From: Streptomyces sp. AP-93
GTDB lineage: Bacteria; Actinomycetota; Actinomycetes; Streptomycetales; Streptomycetaceae
Length of the DNA stretch: 64,000 nucleotides
Direction of reading: 5' to 3'
NCBI RefSeq assembly: GCF_022808175.1
Contig: NZ_JALGBX010000001.1
Location: 62,001-126,000 of the forward strand
The translations under genes and the position numbers were made by a program. This document shows, in pieces, positions 1 through 8,330 of this stretch. The notes under the pieces are model-generated. The model was not told where the DNA came from. It worked only from the letters and a program-made list of their open reading frames with translations, and did not search any database. Numbering within the stretch: the first letter of the stretch is position 1; each line of letters begins with the position of its first letter.

Positions 1-1073
1 CGGTGGTCGTCGCCGAAGAAGTGCTCGCGGATGTACGCGCCGGACTCGGTCGCGTACGTCTGGAACTGCCCGTCGGGCGTGGTGTTCATCTTGTTGACCA
101 GGATGCCGTCGCGGTCCTGCGCCAGCAGCGGGTCCCAGGAGCGGTCCCAGATCAGCTTGATGACGTTCCAGCCGGCGCCGCGGAACTGCGACTCCAGCTC
201 CTGCATGATCTTGCCGTTGCCGCGGACCGGGCCGTCGAGGCGCTGCAGGTTGCAGTTGACGACGAAGGTCAGGTTGTCGAGGTGTTCGCGGGCCGCGATG
301 GAGAGCTGGCCGAGCGACTCGGGCTCGTCCATCTCGCCGTCGCCGAGGTACGCCCAAACGTGTGACTTGGAGGTGTCCGCGATCCCGCGGGCCTCCATGT
401 ACCGGTTCATCCGGGCCTGGTAGATCGCACCGAGCGGGCCGAGGCCCATCGAGACGGTCGGGAACTCCCAGAAGTCCGGCATGAGCCGCGGGTGCGGGTA
501 GCTGGAAAGGCCGTACGGGGCCTTCGACTTCTCCTGGCGGAACGCGTCGAGCTGCTGCTCGGAGAGCCGGTCCAGGAGGTAGGCACGGGCGTAGATGCCG
601 GGCGAGGCGTGGCCCTGGAAGAAGATCTGGTCGCCGCCGTCGCCCTCGTCCTTGCCCCGGAAGAAGTGGTTGAAGCCCACGTCGTAGAGGGAGGCGGAGG
701 AGGCGAAGGTGGCGATGTGACCGCCGACGCCGATCCCCGGGCGCTGGGCGCGCGAGACCATGACGGCCGCGTTCCACCGGGTGGCGTTGAGGACCTTGCG
801 CTCGATCTCCTCGTTGCCGGGGAAGAAGGGCTCGTCCTTGGTGGCGATCGTGTTGACGTAGTCCGTGGAGCGCATCTCCGGCACGGCCACGCGCTTCTCG
901 CGGGCCCGCTCCATCAGCCGCAGCATCAGGTAGCGGGCACGCTCACGGCCCCGCTCGTCGACCGCGGCGTCCAGGGAGTCCAGCCACTCCTGCGTCTCTT
1001 CCGGATCGAAGTCCGGTACCTGACTCGGCAGGCCACCAATGATGATCGGATTGCGATCGGATGCGGAAGCCAC
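1..1073 (-). CDS. aceE: Pyruvate dehydrogenase E1 component, homodimeric type (partial, C-terminus outside window)
   Basis: This is the N-terminal ~357 residues of the thiamine-diphosphate-dependent E1 subunit, which decarboxylates pyruvate and passes the acetyl group to E2 in the pyruvate dehydrogenase complex. The protein begins [20 protein letters not shown]. The ThDP/Mg motif is visible as GDGEMDEPE followed by [14 protein letters not shown], and the [20 protein letters not shown] stretch is typical of AceE. The GTG start at 1073 follows AAGGAA at good spacing. The gene runs off the left edge, so the C-terminal half (of about 900 residues) is not visible. The identification is firm. Confidence 0.95.
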   Translation of the reverse strand, partial: MASASDRNPIIIGGLPSQVPDFDPEETQEWLDSLDAAVDERGRERARYLMLRLMERAREKRVAVPEMRSTDYVNTIATKDEPFFPGNEEIERKVLNATRWNAAVMVSRAQRPGIGVGGHIATFASSASLYDVGFNHFFRGKDEGDGGDQIFFQGHASPGIYARAYLLDRLSEQQLDAFRQEKSKAPYGLSSYPHPRLMPDFWEFPTVSMGLGPLGAIYQARMNRYMEARGIADTSKSHVWAYLGDGEMDEPESLGQLSIAAREHLDNLTFVVNCNLQRLDGPVRGNGKIMQELESQFRGAGWNVIKLIWDRSWDPLLAQDRDGILVNKMNTTPDGQFQTYATESGAYIREHFFGDDH

Positions 1074-1510
1074 GCTGTTCCTTCGCTGTCGGGGGAGTCG
1101 TGCCTTGGGGTTCGCCGCCTCCCATGGTCTTACGCTCGGCAGAAATCGTCATCTTTACCGCTGGGTAATCCCTGGAGTGTGGAGGGATTGTGCCGGCGGT
1201 GGTGACGACAACGCCCAAACCGCAACCTTACGCCCATGTCGATCACCCCCTTCGCAAGGCCGTTCGTCCCTCAAACAGGTGCGAAAGTCCCGAGGCCGTG
1301 CCGAATGAGGTGGAATGGTGTGGGATGAATCACCAGGGGTACATCCGGAAGGGCTGAAAGTTGCGGCGAGACGGCCGCAATCGTCACCGTTTCGACGGTC
1401 TCGGCGGCCGGGTACTTGCGCGATCCGCCGCGCCCGTGTGGACTACGCCCAATGCTGCGCGTACGCGCGCCGCCGAAGAACATTCACCGAACATGAGCAG
1501 GAGGCACCCC
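1074..1510. other. Intergenic region between divergent aceE and the DUF3052 gene
   Basis: A 437-base gap between two divergently transcribed genes. It must hold both promoters. No stable hairpin, repeat or credible small gene stands out. Short A/T-richer patches near 1139-1175 and the Shine-Dalgarno AGGAGG at 1499-1504 are the only regulatory-looking elements. Confidence 0.5.
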
Positions 1511-1936
1511 GTGAGCGCGACCGCGGACCACGCGGAGAACCTGGCCGCCAGGCTGGGTTTCCAGTCCGAACAGGTGGTCCAGGAGATCGGCTACGACGAC
1601 GACGTCGATCAGGAATTCCGTGATGCCGTAGAGGATCACGTCACCGAACTCGTCGATGAGGACTACGACGATGTCGCAGACGCGGTTCTGCTGTGGTTCC
1701 GGGAGGACGACGGCGACCTGACGGACGCCCTGGTCGATGCGACCGAGCTGGTCGAGGACGGCGCACTGATCCTGCTGGTGACTCCCAAGACCGGCAAGGA
1801 CGGTTTCGTCGAGGCCAGCGACATCAGCGAGGCCGCCGAGACCGCCGGCCTCTCGCTGGCCAAGGGTCTCCCCGTCGGCAAGGAGTGGACCGCCACCAAG
1901 CTGGCGACTCCGAAGACGGCCAAGTCCAAGCGCTGA
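1511..1936 (+). CDS. DUF3052 family protein
   Basis: A small acidic protein of 141 residues (VSATADHAENLAARLGFQSE...) belonging to the actinobacterial DUF3052 family, usually found next to aceE. No enzymatic motif is visible. It is rich in Asp/Glu (EIGYDDDVDQEFRDAVEDH) and ends in a basic tail (TPKTAKSKR), with no signal peptide or membrane segment. The GTG start is chosen because AGGAGG lies 6 bases upstream; an ATG at 1493 would overlap that ribosome site. A strong hairpin follows the stop. Function is unknown; the family assignment is confident from the sequence pattern and the aceE neighbour. Confidence 0.88.
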   Translation: MSATADHAENLAARLGFQSEQVVQEIGYDDDVDQEFRDAVEDHVTELVDEDYDDVADAVLLWFREDDGDLTDALVDATELVEDGALILLVTPKTGKDGFVEASDISEAAETAGLSLAKGLPVGKEWTATKLATPKTAKSKR

Positions 1937-1961
1937 GCCGCGCCCCGCAGCCATGCGGACA

Positions 1962-2006
1962 CACGCACCCCGTTCGCCGGAAGCTTCCCGGTGGGCGGGG
2001 TGCGTG
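1962..2006 (+). terminator. Stem-loop terminator after the DUF3052 gene
   Basis: Arms CACGCACCCCG and CGGGGTGCGTG are exact complements around a loop that itself contains a CCGGAAGCTTCCCGG stem. It lies 25 bases after the stop codon and before the peroxiredoxin gene. Confidence 0.7.
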
Positions 2007-2120
2007 CGTTTCGCGGCGGGCTGACCGGGGCCGTACGCGCGTCGGACCCACAAGCGGACCCATAAGCTGGGATCACCCGAACAGCCCAACGCAGGGATGC
2101 GGGACGAAGGGATGCGACAG

Positions 2121-2579
2121 ATGGCGATCGAGGTCGGCAGCAAGGCCCCGGACTTCGAGCTCAAGGACAACCACGGCAGGGTCGTGCGGCTCTCCGACTT
2201 CCGGGGGGAGAAGGCCGTCGTGCTGCTCTTCTACCCCTTCGCTTTCACCGGCGTCTGCACCGGCGAGCTCTGCGAGCTGCGCGACCAGCTGCCGCGCTTC
2301 CAGAACGACGACGTGCAGCTCCTCGCGGTCTCCAACGACTCCGTACCGACCCTGCGCGTCTTCGCCGAGCAGGAGGGGCTGGAGTACCCGCTGCTGTCGG
2401 ACTTCTGGCCGCACGGGGAGGCCTCCCGCGCCTACGGGGTCTTCGACGAGGAGAAGGGCTGCGCGGTGCGCGGCACCTTCGTCATCGACCGGGACGGCAT
2501 CGTGCGCTGGACCGTCGTCAACGGGCTGCCCGACGCGCGTGACCTGAACGAGTACATCAAGGCTCTCGACAGCCTCTGA
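2121..2579 (+). CDS. Peroxiredoxin, AhpE type
   Basis: A thioredoxin-fold peroxidase of 152 residues that reduces hydrogen peroxide and organic peroxides in the cytosol. The peroxidatic cysteine sits in the PFAFTGVC motif (Cys46) with a second cysteine in TGELC (Cys51). The N-terminus IEVGSKAPDFELKDNHG and the C-terminal FVIDRDGIVRWTVVNGLPDARD fit the AhpE/one-Cys group. In-frame ATGs also exist at 2097 and 2112; 2121 is preferred because family members begin MAIEVG and a GAAGG lies about 10 bases upstream. It lies between the stress-type DUF3052 and Ter genes, consistent with an oxidative stress role. Confidence 0.9.
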   Translation: MAIEVGSKAPDFELKDNHGRVVRLSDFRGEKAVVLLFYPFAFTGVCTGELCELRDQLPRFQNDDVQLLAVSNDSVPTLRVFAEQEGLEYPLLSDFWPHGEASRAYGVFDEEKGCAVRGTFVIDRDGIVRWTVVNGLPDARDLNEYIKALDSL

Positions 2580-2739
2580 GTCCGTGTCGCAGGCTCATGG
2601 GCGCGTGCCCCCAGGCACGTGGGCCCGTTCGCCTCGAATAAGCCCGTACAGGCGGGAACCCGTCACTAGGATCGAAACGTTGATCCTGTAGCAACCGCAC
2701 GACGGGGCCCCGCCCCACACAAAACCTTATGGAGGACCC

Positions 2740-3315
2740 GTGGGAGTCAGCCTCAGCAAGGGCGGCAACGTCTCGCTGTCCAAGGCCGCGCCGAACCTGA
2801 CCGCGGTCATCGTCGGTCTGGGCTGGGACGCTCGCACCACCACCGGCGTCGACTTCGACCTCGACGCCAGCGCGATCCTGGCCAACGACCAGGGCAAGGT
2901 CACCGGCGACTCGAACTTCGTCTTCTTCAACAACCTGAAGAGCCCCGACGGCTCGGTCGAGCACACCGGTGACAACACCACCGGTGAGGGCGAGGGTGAC
3001 GACGAGGCGATCAAGGTCAACCTCGCCGGCGTGCCCGCCGACGTGGCCAAGATCGTCTTCCCGGTCTCGATCTACGAGGCCGAGAGCCGCCAGCAGAGCT
3101 TCGGCCAGGTCCGCAACGCGTACATCCGCGTCATCAACCAGGCCGACAACACCGAGCTCGCCCGCTACGACCTGTCGGAGGACGCCTCGACCGAGACCGC
3201 CATGGTCTTCGGCGAGCTCTACCGCAACGGCGCGGAGTGGAAGTTCCGCGCCATCGGCCAGGGCTACGCCTCGGGCCTGCGCGGCATCGCGCAGGACTTC
3301 GGCGTCAACGTCTGA
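2740..3315 (+). CDS. TerD family calcium-binding stress protein
   Basis: A 191-residue TerD-domain protein of the tellurium-resistance/stress family. It carries the typical start [20 protein letters not shown], the acidic DFDLDASA motif and the [20 protein letters not shown] loop, which in this family bind Ca2+. The GTG start is preceded by GGAGG at 2731. It is about 80% identical by eye to the product of 3539-4114, a tandem paralogue. It is cytosolic, with no signal peptide. TerD proteins are thought to act with TerC at the membrane in metal or oxidative stress; the exact biochemical role is not established. Confidence 0.93.
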   Translation: MGVSLSKGGNVSLSKAAPNLTAVIVGLGWDARTTTGVDFDLDASAILANDQGKVTGDSNFVFFNNLKSPDGSVEHTGDNTTGEGEGDDEAIKVNLAGVPADVAKIVFPVSIYEAESRQQSFGQVRNAYIRVINQADNTELARYDLSEDASTETAMVFGELYRNGAEWKFRAIGQGYASGLRGIAQDFGVNV

Positions 3316-3346
3316 GCCTGCTCGACCAGAGCAGTCGTTCCATCCG

Positions 3347-3380
3347 TCCGGCGCCGTGCACTCGTGTGTACGGCGCCGGA
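3347..3380 (+). terminator. Hairpin between the two terD paralogues
   Basis: Perfect 11-bp arms TCCGGCGCCGT / ACGGCGCCGGA around a 12-base loop, 32 bases after the first terD stop. Likely terminates or attenuates transcription between the paralogues. Confidence 0.65.
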
Positions 3381-3449
3381 CCGGCTTTACGGCCCCACCG
3401 GGCATGCACGGCGGCCACACCGCCGCAGGGCCGGACCGCCGCAGGGCCG

Positions 3450-3522
3450 CACCGACGTACCGCCACACCGCCACACAGCCGTACCGCCACACCGATGTAC
3501 CGCCACACCGCCACCGTCGTCC
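3450..3522. repeat. Short tandem repeat (CCGCCACACCG-type)
   Basis: Several near-copies of CCGCCACACCG, interspersed with GTAC, lie directly upstream of the second terD gene. The region lacks a long open frame of its own. Confidence 0.65.
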
Positions 3523-3538
3523 GGGGAGGACCAACAAC

Positions 3539-4114
3539 ATGGGCGTCACACTCGCCAAGGGGGGCAATGTCTCCCTCTCCAAAGCCGCACCGAACCTCAC
3601 CCGGGTTCTGATCGGCCTCGGATGGGACGCGCGCTCGACCACGGGCGCCGACTTCGACCTCGACGCCAGCGCACTGCTGTGCAGCAACGGCCGGGTGCTC
3701 GGGGACGAGTACTTCGTCTTCTACAACAACCTGAAGAGCCCCGAGGGCTCCGTCGAACACACGGGTGACAATCTCACCGGCGAGGGTGACGGCGACGACG
3801 AGTCGCTCATCGTCGATCTCAGCAAGGTCCCGGCCGGCGTGGACAAGATCGTCTTTCCCGTCTCGATCCACGAGGCCGAGGCCCGCCGGCAGAGCTTCGG
3901 CCAGGTCAGCAATGCCTTCATCCGCGTGGTGAACGAGGCGGACGGCCAGGAACTGGCCCGCTACGACCTCTCCGAGGACGCCTCCAGCGAGACCGCGATG
4001 ATCTTCGGCGAGGTCTACCGGTACGGAGGCGAATGGAAGTTCCGTGCGGTGGGGCAGGGGTACGCGTCGGGGCTCCGCGGCATCGCTCTAGACTTCGGGG
4101 TCAACGTTTCGTAA
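3539..4114 (+). CDS. TerD family calcium-binding stress protein (second copy)
   Basis: A 191-residue TerD paralogue ([20 protein letters not shown]) with conserved DFDLDASA and [16 protein letters not shown] loops. It aligns end to end with the product of 2740-3315, so the pair arose by tandem duplication. The ATG at 3539 is 10 bases after GGGGAGGA. A TerC-type membrane protein gene starts 20 bases after its stop, suggesting co-transcription and a shared membrane-associated stress function. Substitutions such as [14 protein letters not shown] versus [15 protein letters not shown] show the copies have diverged. Confidence 0.93.
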   Translation: MGVTLAKGGNVSLSKAAPNLTRVLIGLGWDARSTTGADFDLDASALLCSNGRVLGDEYFVFYNNLKSPEGSVEHTGDNLTGEGDGDDESLIVDLSKVPAGVDKIVFPVSIHEAEARRQSFGQVSNAFIRVVNEADGQELARYDLSEDASSETAMIFGEVYRYGGEWKFRAVGQGYASGLRGIALDFGVNVS

Positions 4115-4133
4115 AGCCGTACAACACGATGGG

Positions 4134-5255
4134 ATGCCAGTGGTTCTGAAAACCTTCGGCTGGTCGTTCGCAGTCACTGCGCTCGGACTGGTCGCAGCGG
4201 TGCTCTACGGGGGGTGGGAGGCCTTCGGGATCGTTGCGATCCTGTCCATCCTGGAGATCTCGCTGTCCTTCGACAATGCGGTGGTCAACGCCGGAATCCT
4301 GAAGAAGATGAATGCCTTCTGGCAGAAGATCTTCCTCACCATCGGTGTCCTCATCGCCGTGTTCGGCATGCGCCTGGTCTTCCCGATCGTGATCGTCGCG
4401 ATCAGTGCCAAGATCGGGCCGATCGAGGCCGTCGAACTCGCGGTGCGCGACCAGGACATGTACAAGCAGCTCGTGACGGACGCCCACCCGTCCATCGCCG
4501 CCTTCGGTGGCATGTTCCTGCTGATGATCTTCCTCGACTTCGTCTTCGAGGACCGCGACATCAAGTGGCTCGCCTGGCTGGAACGCCCGCTCGCCAAGCT
4601 CGGCAAGATCGACATGCTGTCGGCGTGCATCGCGCTGATCGTCCTGGTCATCACCTCGATGACCTTCGCCGTCAACGCCCACCAGCACGGCGGCACGCAC
4701 GTGGACAAGGCGCAGACGGTCCTGATCTCCGGCGTCCTCGGCCTGATCACCTACATGATCGTCGGCGGCCTCTCCGGCTACTTCGAGAACAAGCTGGAGG
4801 AAGAGGAGGAGCACGAACACGAGCTCGAGGAAGCGGCGAAGAAGAGCGGCAAGCCCGTCTCGGCCGTCGCCATGGCCGGCAAGGCCGCGTTCTTCATGTT
4901 CCTCTACCTCGAAGTCCTCGACGCCTCCTTCTCCTTCGACGGGGTCATCGGCGCCTTCGCCATCACCAGTGACATCGTGATCATGGCCATCGGCCTCGGT
5001 GTCGGTGCCATGTACGTCCGGTCGCTCACGGTCTACCTGGTCCGCCAGGGCACCCTCGACGACTACGTCTACCTGGAGCACGGCGCGCACTACGCCATCG
5101 GCGCGCTCGCCGTCATCCTGCTCGTCACCATCCAGTACGAGATCAACGAGGTCATCACCGGCCTGGTCGGCGTCGTACTGATCGGATGGTCCTTCTGGTC
5201 CTCGGTGCGCCGCAACAAGCGCCTGGAGCTGGAGGGTTCCACCGCCGACGCATGA
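4134..5255 (+). CDS. TerC/DUF475 family integral membrane protein
   Basis: A polytopic membrane protein of 373 residues with about eight hydrophobic helices. It has two diagnostic acidic intramembrane motifs, EISLSFDNAVV (near residue 45) and EVLDASFSFDGVIGA (near 265), as in TerC-type metal exporters. A charged cytosolic loop NKLEEEEEHEHELEEAAKK with His/Glu lies between them. TerC relatives are associated with metal ion homeostasis (Mn2+ in characterised cases). It closely follows terD, which fits the known TerC-TerD partnership. No clear Shine-Dalgarno lies before ATG 4134, so the start could differ by a few codons. Confidence 0.9.
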   Translation: MPVVLKTFGWSFAVTALGLVAAVLYGGWEAFGIVAILSILEISLSFDNAVVNAGILKKMNAFWQKIFLTIGVLIAVFGMRLVFPIVIVAISAKIGPIEAVELAVRDQDMYKQLVTDAHPSIAAFGGMFLLMIFLDFVFEDRDIKWLAWLERPLAKLGKIDMLSACIALIVLVITSMTFAVNAHQHGGTHVDKAQTVLISGVLGLITYMIVGGLSGYFENKLEEEEEHEHELEEAAKKSGKPVSAVAMAGKAAFFMFLYLEVLDASFSFDGVIGAFAITSDIVIMAIGLGVGAMYVRSLTVYLVRQGTLDDYVYLEHGAHYAIGALAVILLVTIQYEINEVITGLVGVVLIGWSFWSSVRRNKRLELEGSTADA

Positions 5256-5284
5256 TCACGGCGGTAATGCGGAACGCTCAAGTG

Positions 5285-5326
5285 CGGGGCGGTCCGGCAG
5301 GTCCACGGACCTGCCGGACCGCCCCG
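5285..5326 (+). terminator. Strong hairpin terminator after the terC-like gene
   Basis: Perfect 19-bp arms beginning CGGGGCGGTCCGGCAGGTC, with a CACG loop, 30 bases after the stop. One of the most stable hairpins in the window. Confidence 0.85.
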
Positions 5327-5395
5327 TCCGCATGTCGGGACGCCGGCGTGCCGGCAGGGGGCCGGGCGCGCCAAGGGACAAGGGGGGTTGTGGGG

Positions 5396-6136
5396 ATGGG
5401 ATTCTTCGACGGCATCAGGGGCAGCCGCGGCACGCAGTTCCAGTCGGGCAGTGCCTCGTCGAACGCGATCGAGCTGACCAAACGCCATCCGACGGTATCG
5501 CTCACCAAACAGGGGGCAGTGCACGGAAATCTGCGCGTGAACCTCTCCTGGCGGATGCGGACCTCGGACATAGGCGGCCGCAGCGCCGGCCAGAGCGGGC
5601 AGCTCTTCCGGCATCCGTTCAAACTGTTCAAGCCGGACATGGTGCAGGCGCACACCCAGGGCATGGTCAATGTCGACCTCGACATCGGCTGTCTCTACGA
5701 GCTGACCGACGGCACCCGGGGCGTCGTCCAGCCGCTGGGGAACCTGCACGGGGACATCAACAGTCCGCCGTACGTGAAGCTCAGCGGGGACGACCGGTTC
5801 GGGGCGCCCTCCGGCGAGACGGTCTTCGTCAATCTCGACCACGCCGAGGAGATCAAGCGGCTGCTGGTCTTCGTGTACATCTACGACCAGACCCCGGCCT
5901 TCGACCGGACGCACGCCCTGGTCACCCTCTACCCGATCACCGGGCCGCGGATCGAGATCCCGCTGGAGGAGCGCCACCCGCACGCCCGCTCCTGCGCGGT
6001 CGTCTCCCTGGAGAACATCAAGGGAGAGCTGATCGTGCGGCGCGAGGTCACCTTCGTGTACGGGTTCCAGGCCGAGCTGGACCGGCTGTACGGGTGGGGC
6101 CTCCAGTGGGGCCGGGGCTACAAGACGAAGACCTGA
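5396..6136 (+). CDS. TerA-like tellurium resistance/stress family protein
   Basis: A 246-residue cytosolic protein beginning MGFFDGIRGSRGTQFQSGSA, related to the TerA branch of the TerD superfamily. Its stretch VNVDLDIGCLYELTDGTRGV replaces the canonical DFDLDASA, and NLDHAEEIKRLLVFVYIYDQ is characteristic. ATG 5396 is 8 bases after AAGGGGGG; an in-frame GTG at 5390 is less well placed. It stands alone between two strong hairpins in the Ter region, so it probably has its own promoter. Role: component of the Ter stress complex, inferred from homology and context. Confidence 0.82.
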   Translation: MGFFDGIRGSRGTQFQSGSASSNAIELTKRHPTVSLTKQGAVHGNLRVNLSWRMRTSDIGGRSAGQSGQLFRHPFKLFKPDMVQAHTQGMVNVDLDIGCLYELTDGTRGVVQPLGNLHGDINSPPYVKLSGDDRFGAPSGETVFVNLDHAEEIKRLLVFVYIYDQTPAFDRTHALVTLYPITGPRIEIPLEERHPHARSCAVVSLENIKGELIVRREVTFVYGFQAELDRLYGWGLQWGRGYKTKT

Positions 6137-6186
6137 CGGGTCCGGCCGGCCCGGCCGGTCCGGCCGGGCCGGGTCAGCCGGACCCG
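6137..6186. terminator. Bidirectional hairpin between convergent genes
   Basis: Outer arms CGGGTCCGGC / GCCGGACCCG enclose further GGCCGG self-complementary blocks, between the convergent ends at 6136 and 6194. Confidence 0.7.
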
Positions 6187-6193
6187 GCCGCTG

Positions 6194-6979
6194 TCACCGG
6201 CGGATGAACTGCGGGCCCTGGGCCGGCAGCCGGAAGGCCGCGTCCGGTGCCGGGGCCGGCACCGGGACCGGCGCCGGTGCCTGCGATACCGGCTGCGGGT
6301 AGCCGTAGGCGGGCTGGGAGGCCGGCGGGGCCTGGGTGGGCGGCGCCGGGGTCGCGGGGGAGGCCGATGGGGCCTGCTCCTGTCCCTGTCCCTGTCCCAG
6401 TCCCTGTCCCTGGGCCTCGGGGGCGTTCTCGTCCACGGAGATCCCGTGGTCGGTGGCCAGGCCGACGAGCCCGTTGGAGTAGCCCTCGCCGAGTGCGCGG
6501 AACTTCCACGCGTCTCCCCGCCGGTACAGCTCCCCGCAGATCAGCGCCGTCTCGGCGCCCGTCTCCGGCCGCACGTCGAAGTAGGCCAGCGGTTCGGAGC
6601 CGCCGGTCGCGGTGGCGTCGTAGAGCAGGATCCGCAGGTCGCGGACCCGCTCGAAGGGGATGTCCTCGGCGGAGGCGACGACGAGGACCCGGTCCACGGC
6701 CGGGGTGACGGCCCTCAGGTCCGCCTGGACGGCGTCGGTGATCCCGTCGCCGAGCTGCTTCTTCCCGAGCCGCCAGACGGCTCCGGAGGGGTGCCGGGGC
6801 TGGTTGTAGAAGACGAAGTCCTCGTCCGAGCGCACGCGCCCGTCCGCCCCCACGAGCAGCGCGGAGGCGTCCACGTCGGGCACGTCGGGCCCCCCGGTCC
6901 AGCGCAGCACCGCGCGGACCGCCACGGCGGTCACGGGGATGTTGGAGCCCTTCTGCATCGCGTGCGTCATGGCGGTCAT
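6194..6979 (-). CDS. TerD domain protein with Pro/Gln/Ala-rich C-terminal tail
   Basis: 261 residues. The N-terminal ~185 residues form a TerD domain ([20 protein letters not shown], then [24 protein letters not shown]). The last ~75 are a low-complexity tail of Gly-Gln and Pro-Ala repeats ([23 protein letters not shown]), probably disordered. The canonical Ca-binding DFDLDASA is degenerate here (PDVDASAL). ATG 6979 follows GGGAGGGCAGG; an ATG three codons further in is also possible. It is divergent from the lyase operon at 7164, so the 180-base gap may contain shared control. Confidence 0.85.
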   Translation of the reverse strand: MTAMTHAMQKGSNIPVTAVAVRAVLRWTGGPDVPDVDASALLVGADGRVRSDEDFVFYNQPRHPSGAVWRLGKKQLGDGITDAVQADLRAVTPAVDRVLVVASAEDIPFERVRDLRILLYDATATGGSEPLAYFDVRPETGAETALICGELYRRGDAWKFRALGEGYSNGLVGLATDHGISVDENAPEAQGQGLGQGQGQEQAPSASPATPAPPTQAPPASQPAYGYPQPVSQAPAPVPVPAPAPDAAFRLPAQGPQFIRR

Positions 6980-7163
6980 CCTGCCCTCCCGGGCGGGAGC
7001 GGGACAATGCGGCCCCCCGTAGACCTTGTCCGGATCGCGAGACCTGGGCATGGTGCAAGAGGGTTACCTGGATTTCATGTGCTTGAGGAACTCTTGACTC
7101 GCGTTCGTACGTACTATTACCGGCCATGCCAGATCGGCCGCCGAGCCTGTACGGGGGAAGCAC

Positions 7164-8330
7164 ATGCGTCACTTCGGGCACGTATCGCCCACTGTCCGCA
7201 AGGACCTCTTCCACCAGGAGCCGGCCGAGTTCACCGCCGCCTCCCCCTCCGCCACGCTCGCGGCCGCCCTGGGAGCCACGCTCTACAGCCCGGCCACCCG
7301 CCCGCAGCTCGCCCGTGACATCCGCAAGCAGGCCGGCCTCGGGGTCGTCTCCATGGTCCTCTGCCTGGAGGATTCCATCAGCGACGCCGACGTCGCGGGC
7401 GGCGAGGAGAACCTCGTCCGGCAGTTCGCCGCGCTCCACGAGGACACGGAGGAGCTCCCGCTGCTCTTCATCCGCGTCCGGGAACCCGAGCAGATCCCCG
7501 ACCTCGTGCACCGGCTCGGCGGCTCGGCGGCTCGACTGGCCGGATTCGTGCTCCCCAAGTTCAGCGAGAGCCGGGGCGTCGCCTTCCTCGACGCCGTCGC
7601 ACAGGCGGAAGCCGCGAGCGGACAGCCCCGGCTGTACGCGATGCCCGTCCTGGAGACCCCCGAGCTGCTCCACCTGGAGACCCGGGTCGAGGCCCTCGCC
7701 GGGATCTCCCGCACGGTGAACAAGTACCGCGAGCGGGTCCTGGCGCTGCGCCTCGGCGTGACCGACTTCTGCTCCGCATACGGGCTGCGCCGCACTCCCG
7801 ACATGACCGCGTACGACGTCCAGATCGTCGCCGGGGTGATCGCCGACGTGGTCAACGTGCTCAGCCGCGCCGACGGCACCGGCTTCACCGTCACCGGGCC
7901 CGTGTGGGAGTACTTCCGCAGCCAGCAGCGCCTCTTCAAGCCGCAGCTGCGCCGCAGCCCCTTCCTGGAGGAGGGCGTCGAGGAGCTGCGCACCGCGCTG
8001 ATCGAGCACGACCTGGACGGGCTGCTGCGCGAGATCGAGCTCGACCGGGCCAACGGGCTGCTGGGCAAGACCTGCATCCACCCCGCCCACGTCACCCCGG
8101 TCCACGCGCTCTCGGTGGTGTCGCACGAGGAGTTCAGCGATGCTCAAGACATCCTGCGCCCCGAGAGCGGAGGCGGCGGAGTGATGCGTTCCGCCTACAC
8201 GAACAAGATGAACGAGGTGAAGCCCCACCGGGCCTGGGCCGAGCGCACCATGCTGCGCGCCGAGGTCTTCGGTGTGGCGAAGGAGGAGGTCGGCTTCGTC
8301 GATCTCCTCACGGCCGGGCTCCAGGTGTGA
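7164..8330 (+). CDS. HpcH/HpaI aldolase / citrate lyase family protein (Ter-associated)
   Basis: 388 residues with a TIM-barrel lyase fold of the HpcH/HpaI-CitE type. Metal-site acidic motif CLEDSISDADV lies near residue 66, and the LRLGVTDFCSAYGLRR block near residue 195 is characteristic. It is the first gene of a tightly coupled set: its stop overlaps the next start (GTGA). Homologues sit in Ter-linked biosynthetic operons with phosphoribosyltransferase and HAD proteins, proposed to make a nucleoside-like metabolite; the substrate is not known. The start was chosen from the GGGGGAAGCAC context just upstream. Confidence 0.88.
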   Translation: MRHFGHVSPTVRKDLFHQEPAEFTAASPSATLAAALGATLYSPATRPQLARDIRKQAGLGVVSMVLCLEDSISDADVAGGEENLVRQFAALHEDTEELPLLFIRVREPEQIPDLVHRLGGSAARLAGFVLPKFSESRGVAFLDAVAQAEAASGQPRLYAMPVLETPELLHLETRVEALAGISRTVNKYRERVLALRLGVTDFCSAYGLRRTPDMTAYDVQIVAGVIADVVNVLSRADGTGFTVTGPVWEYFRSQQRLFKPQLRRSPFLEEGVEELRTALIEHDLDGLLREIELDRANGLLGKTCIHPAHVTPVHALSVVSHEEFSDAQDILRPESGGGGVMRSAYTNKMNEVKPHRAWAERTMLRAEVFGVAKEEVGFVDLLTAGLQV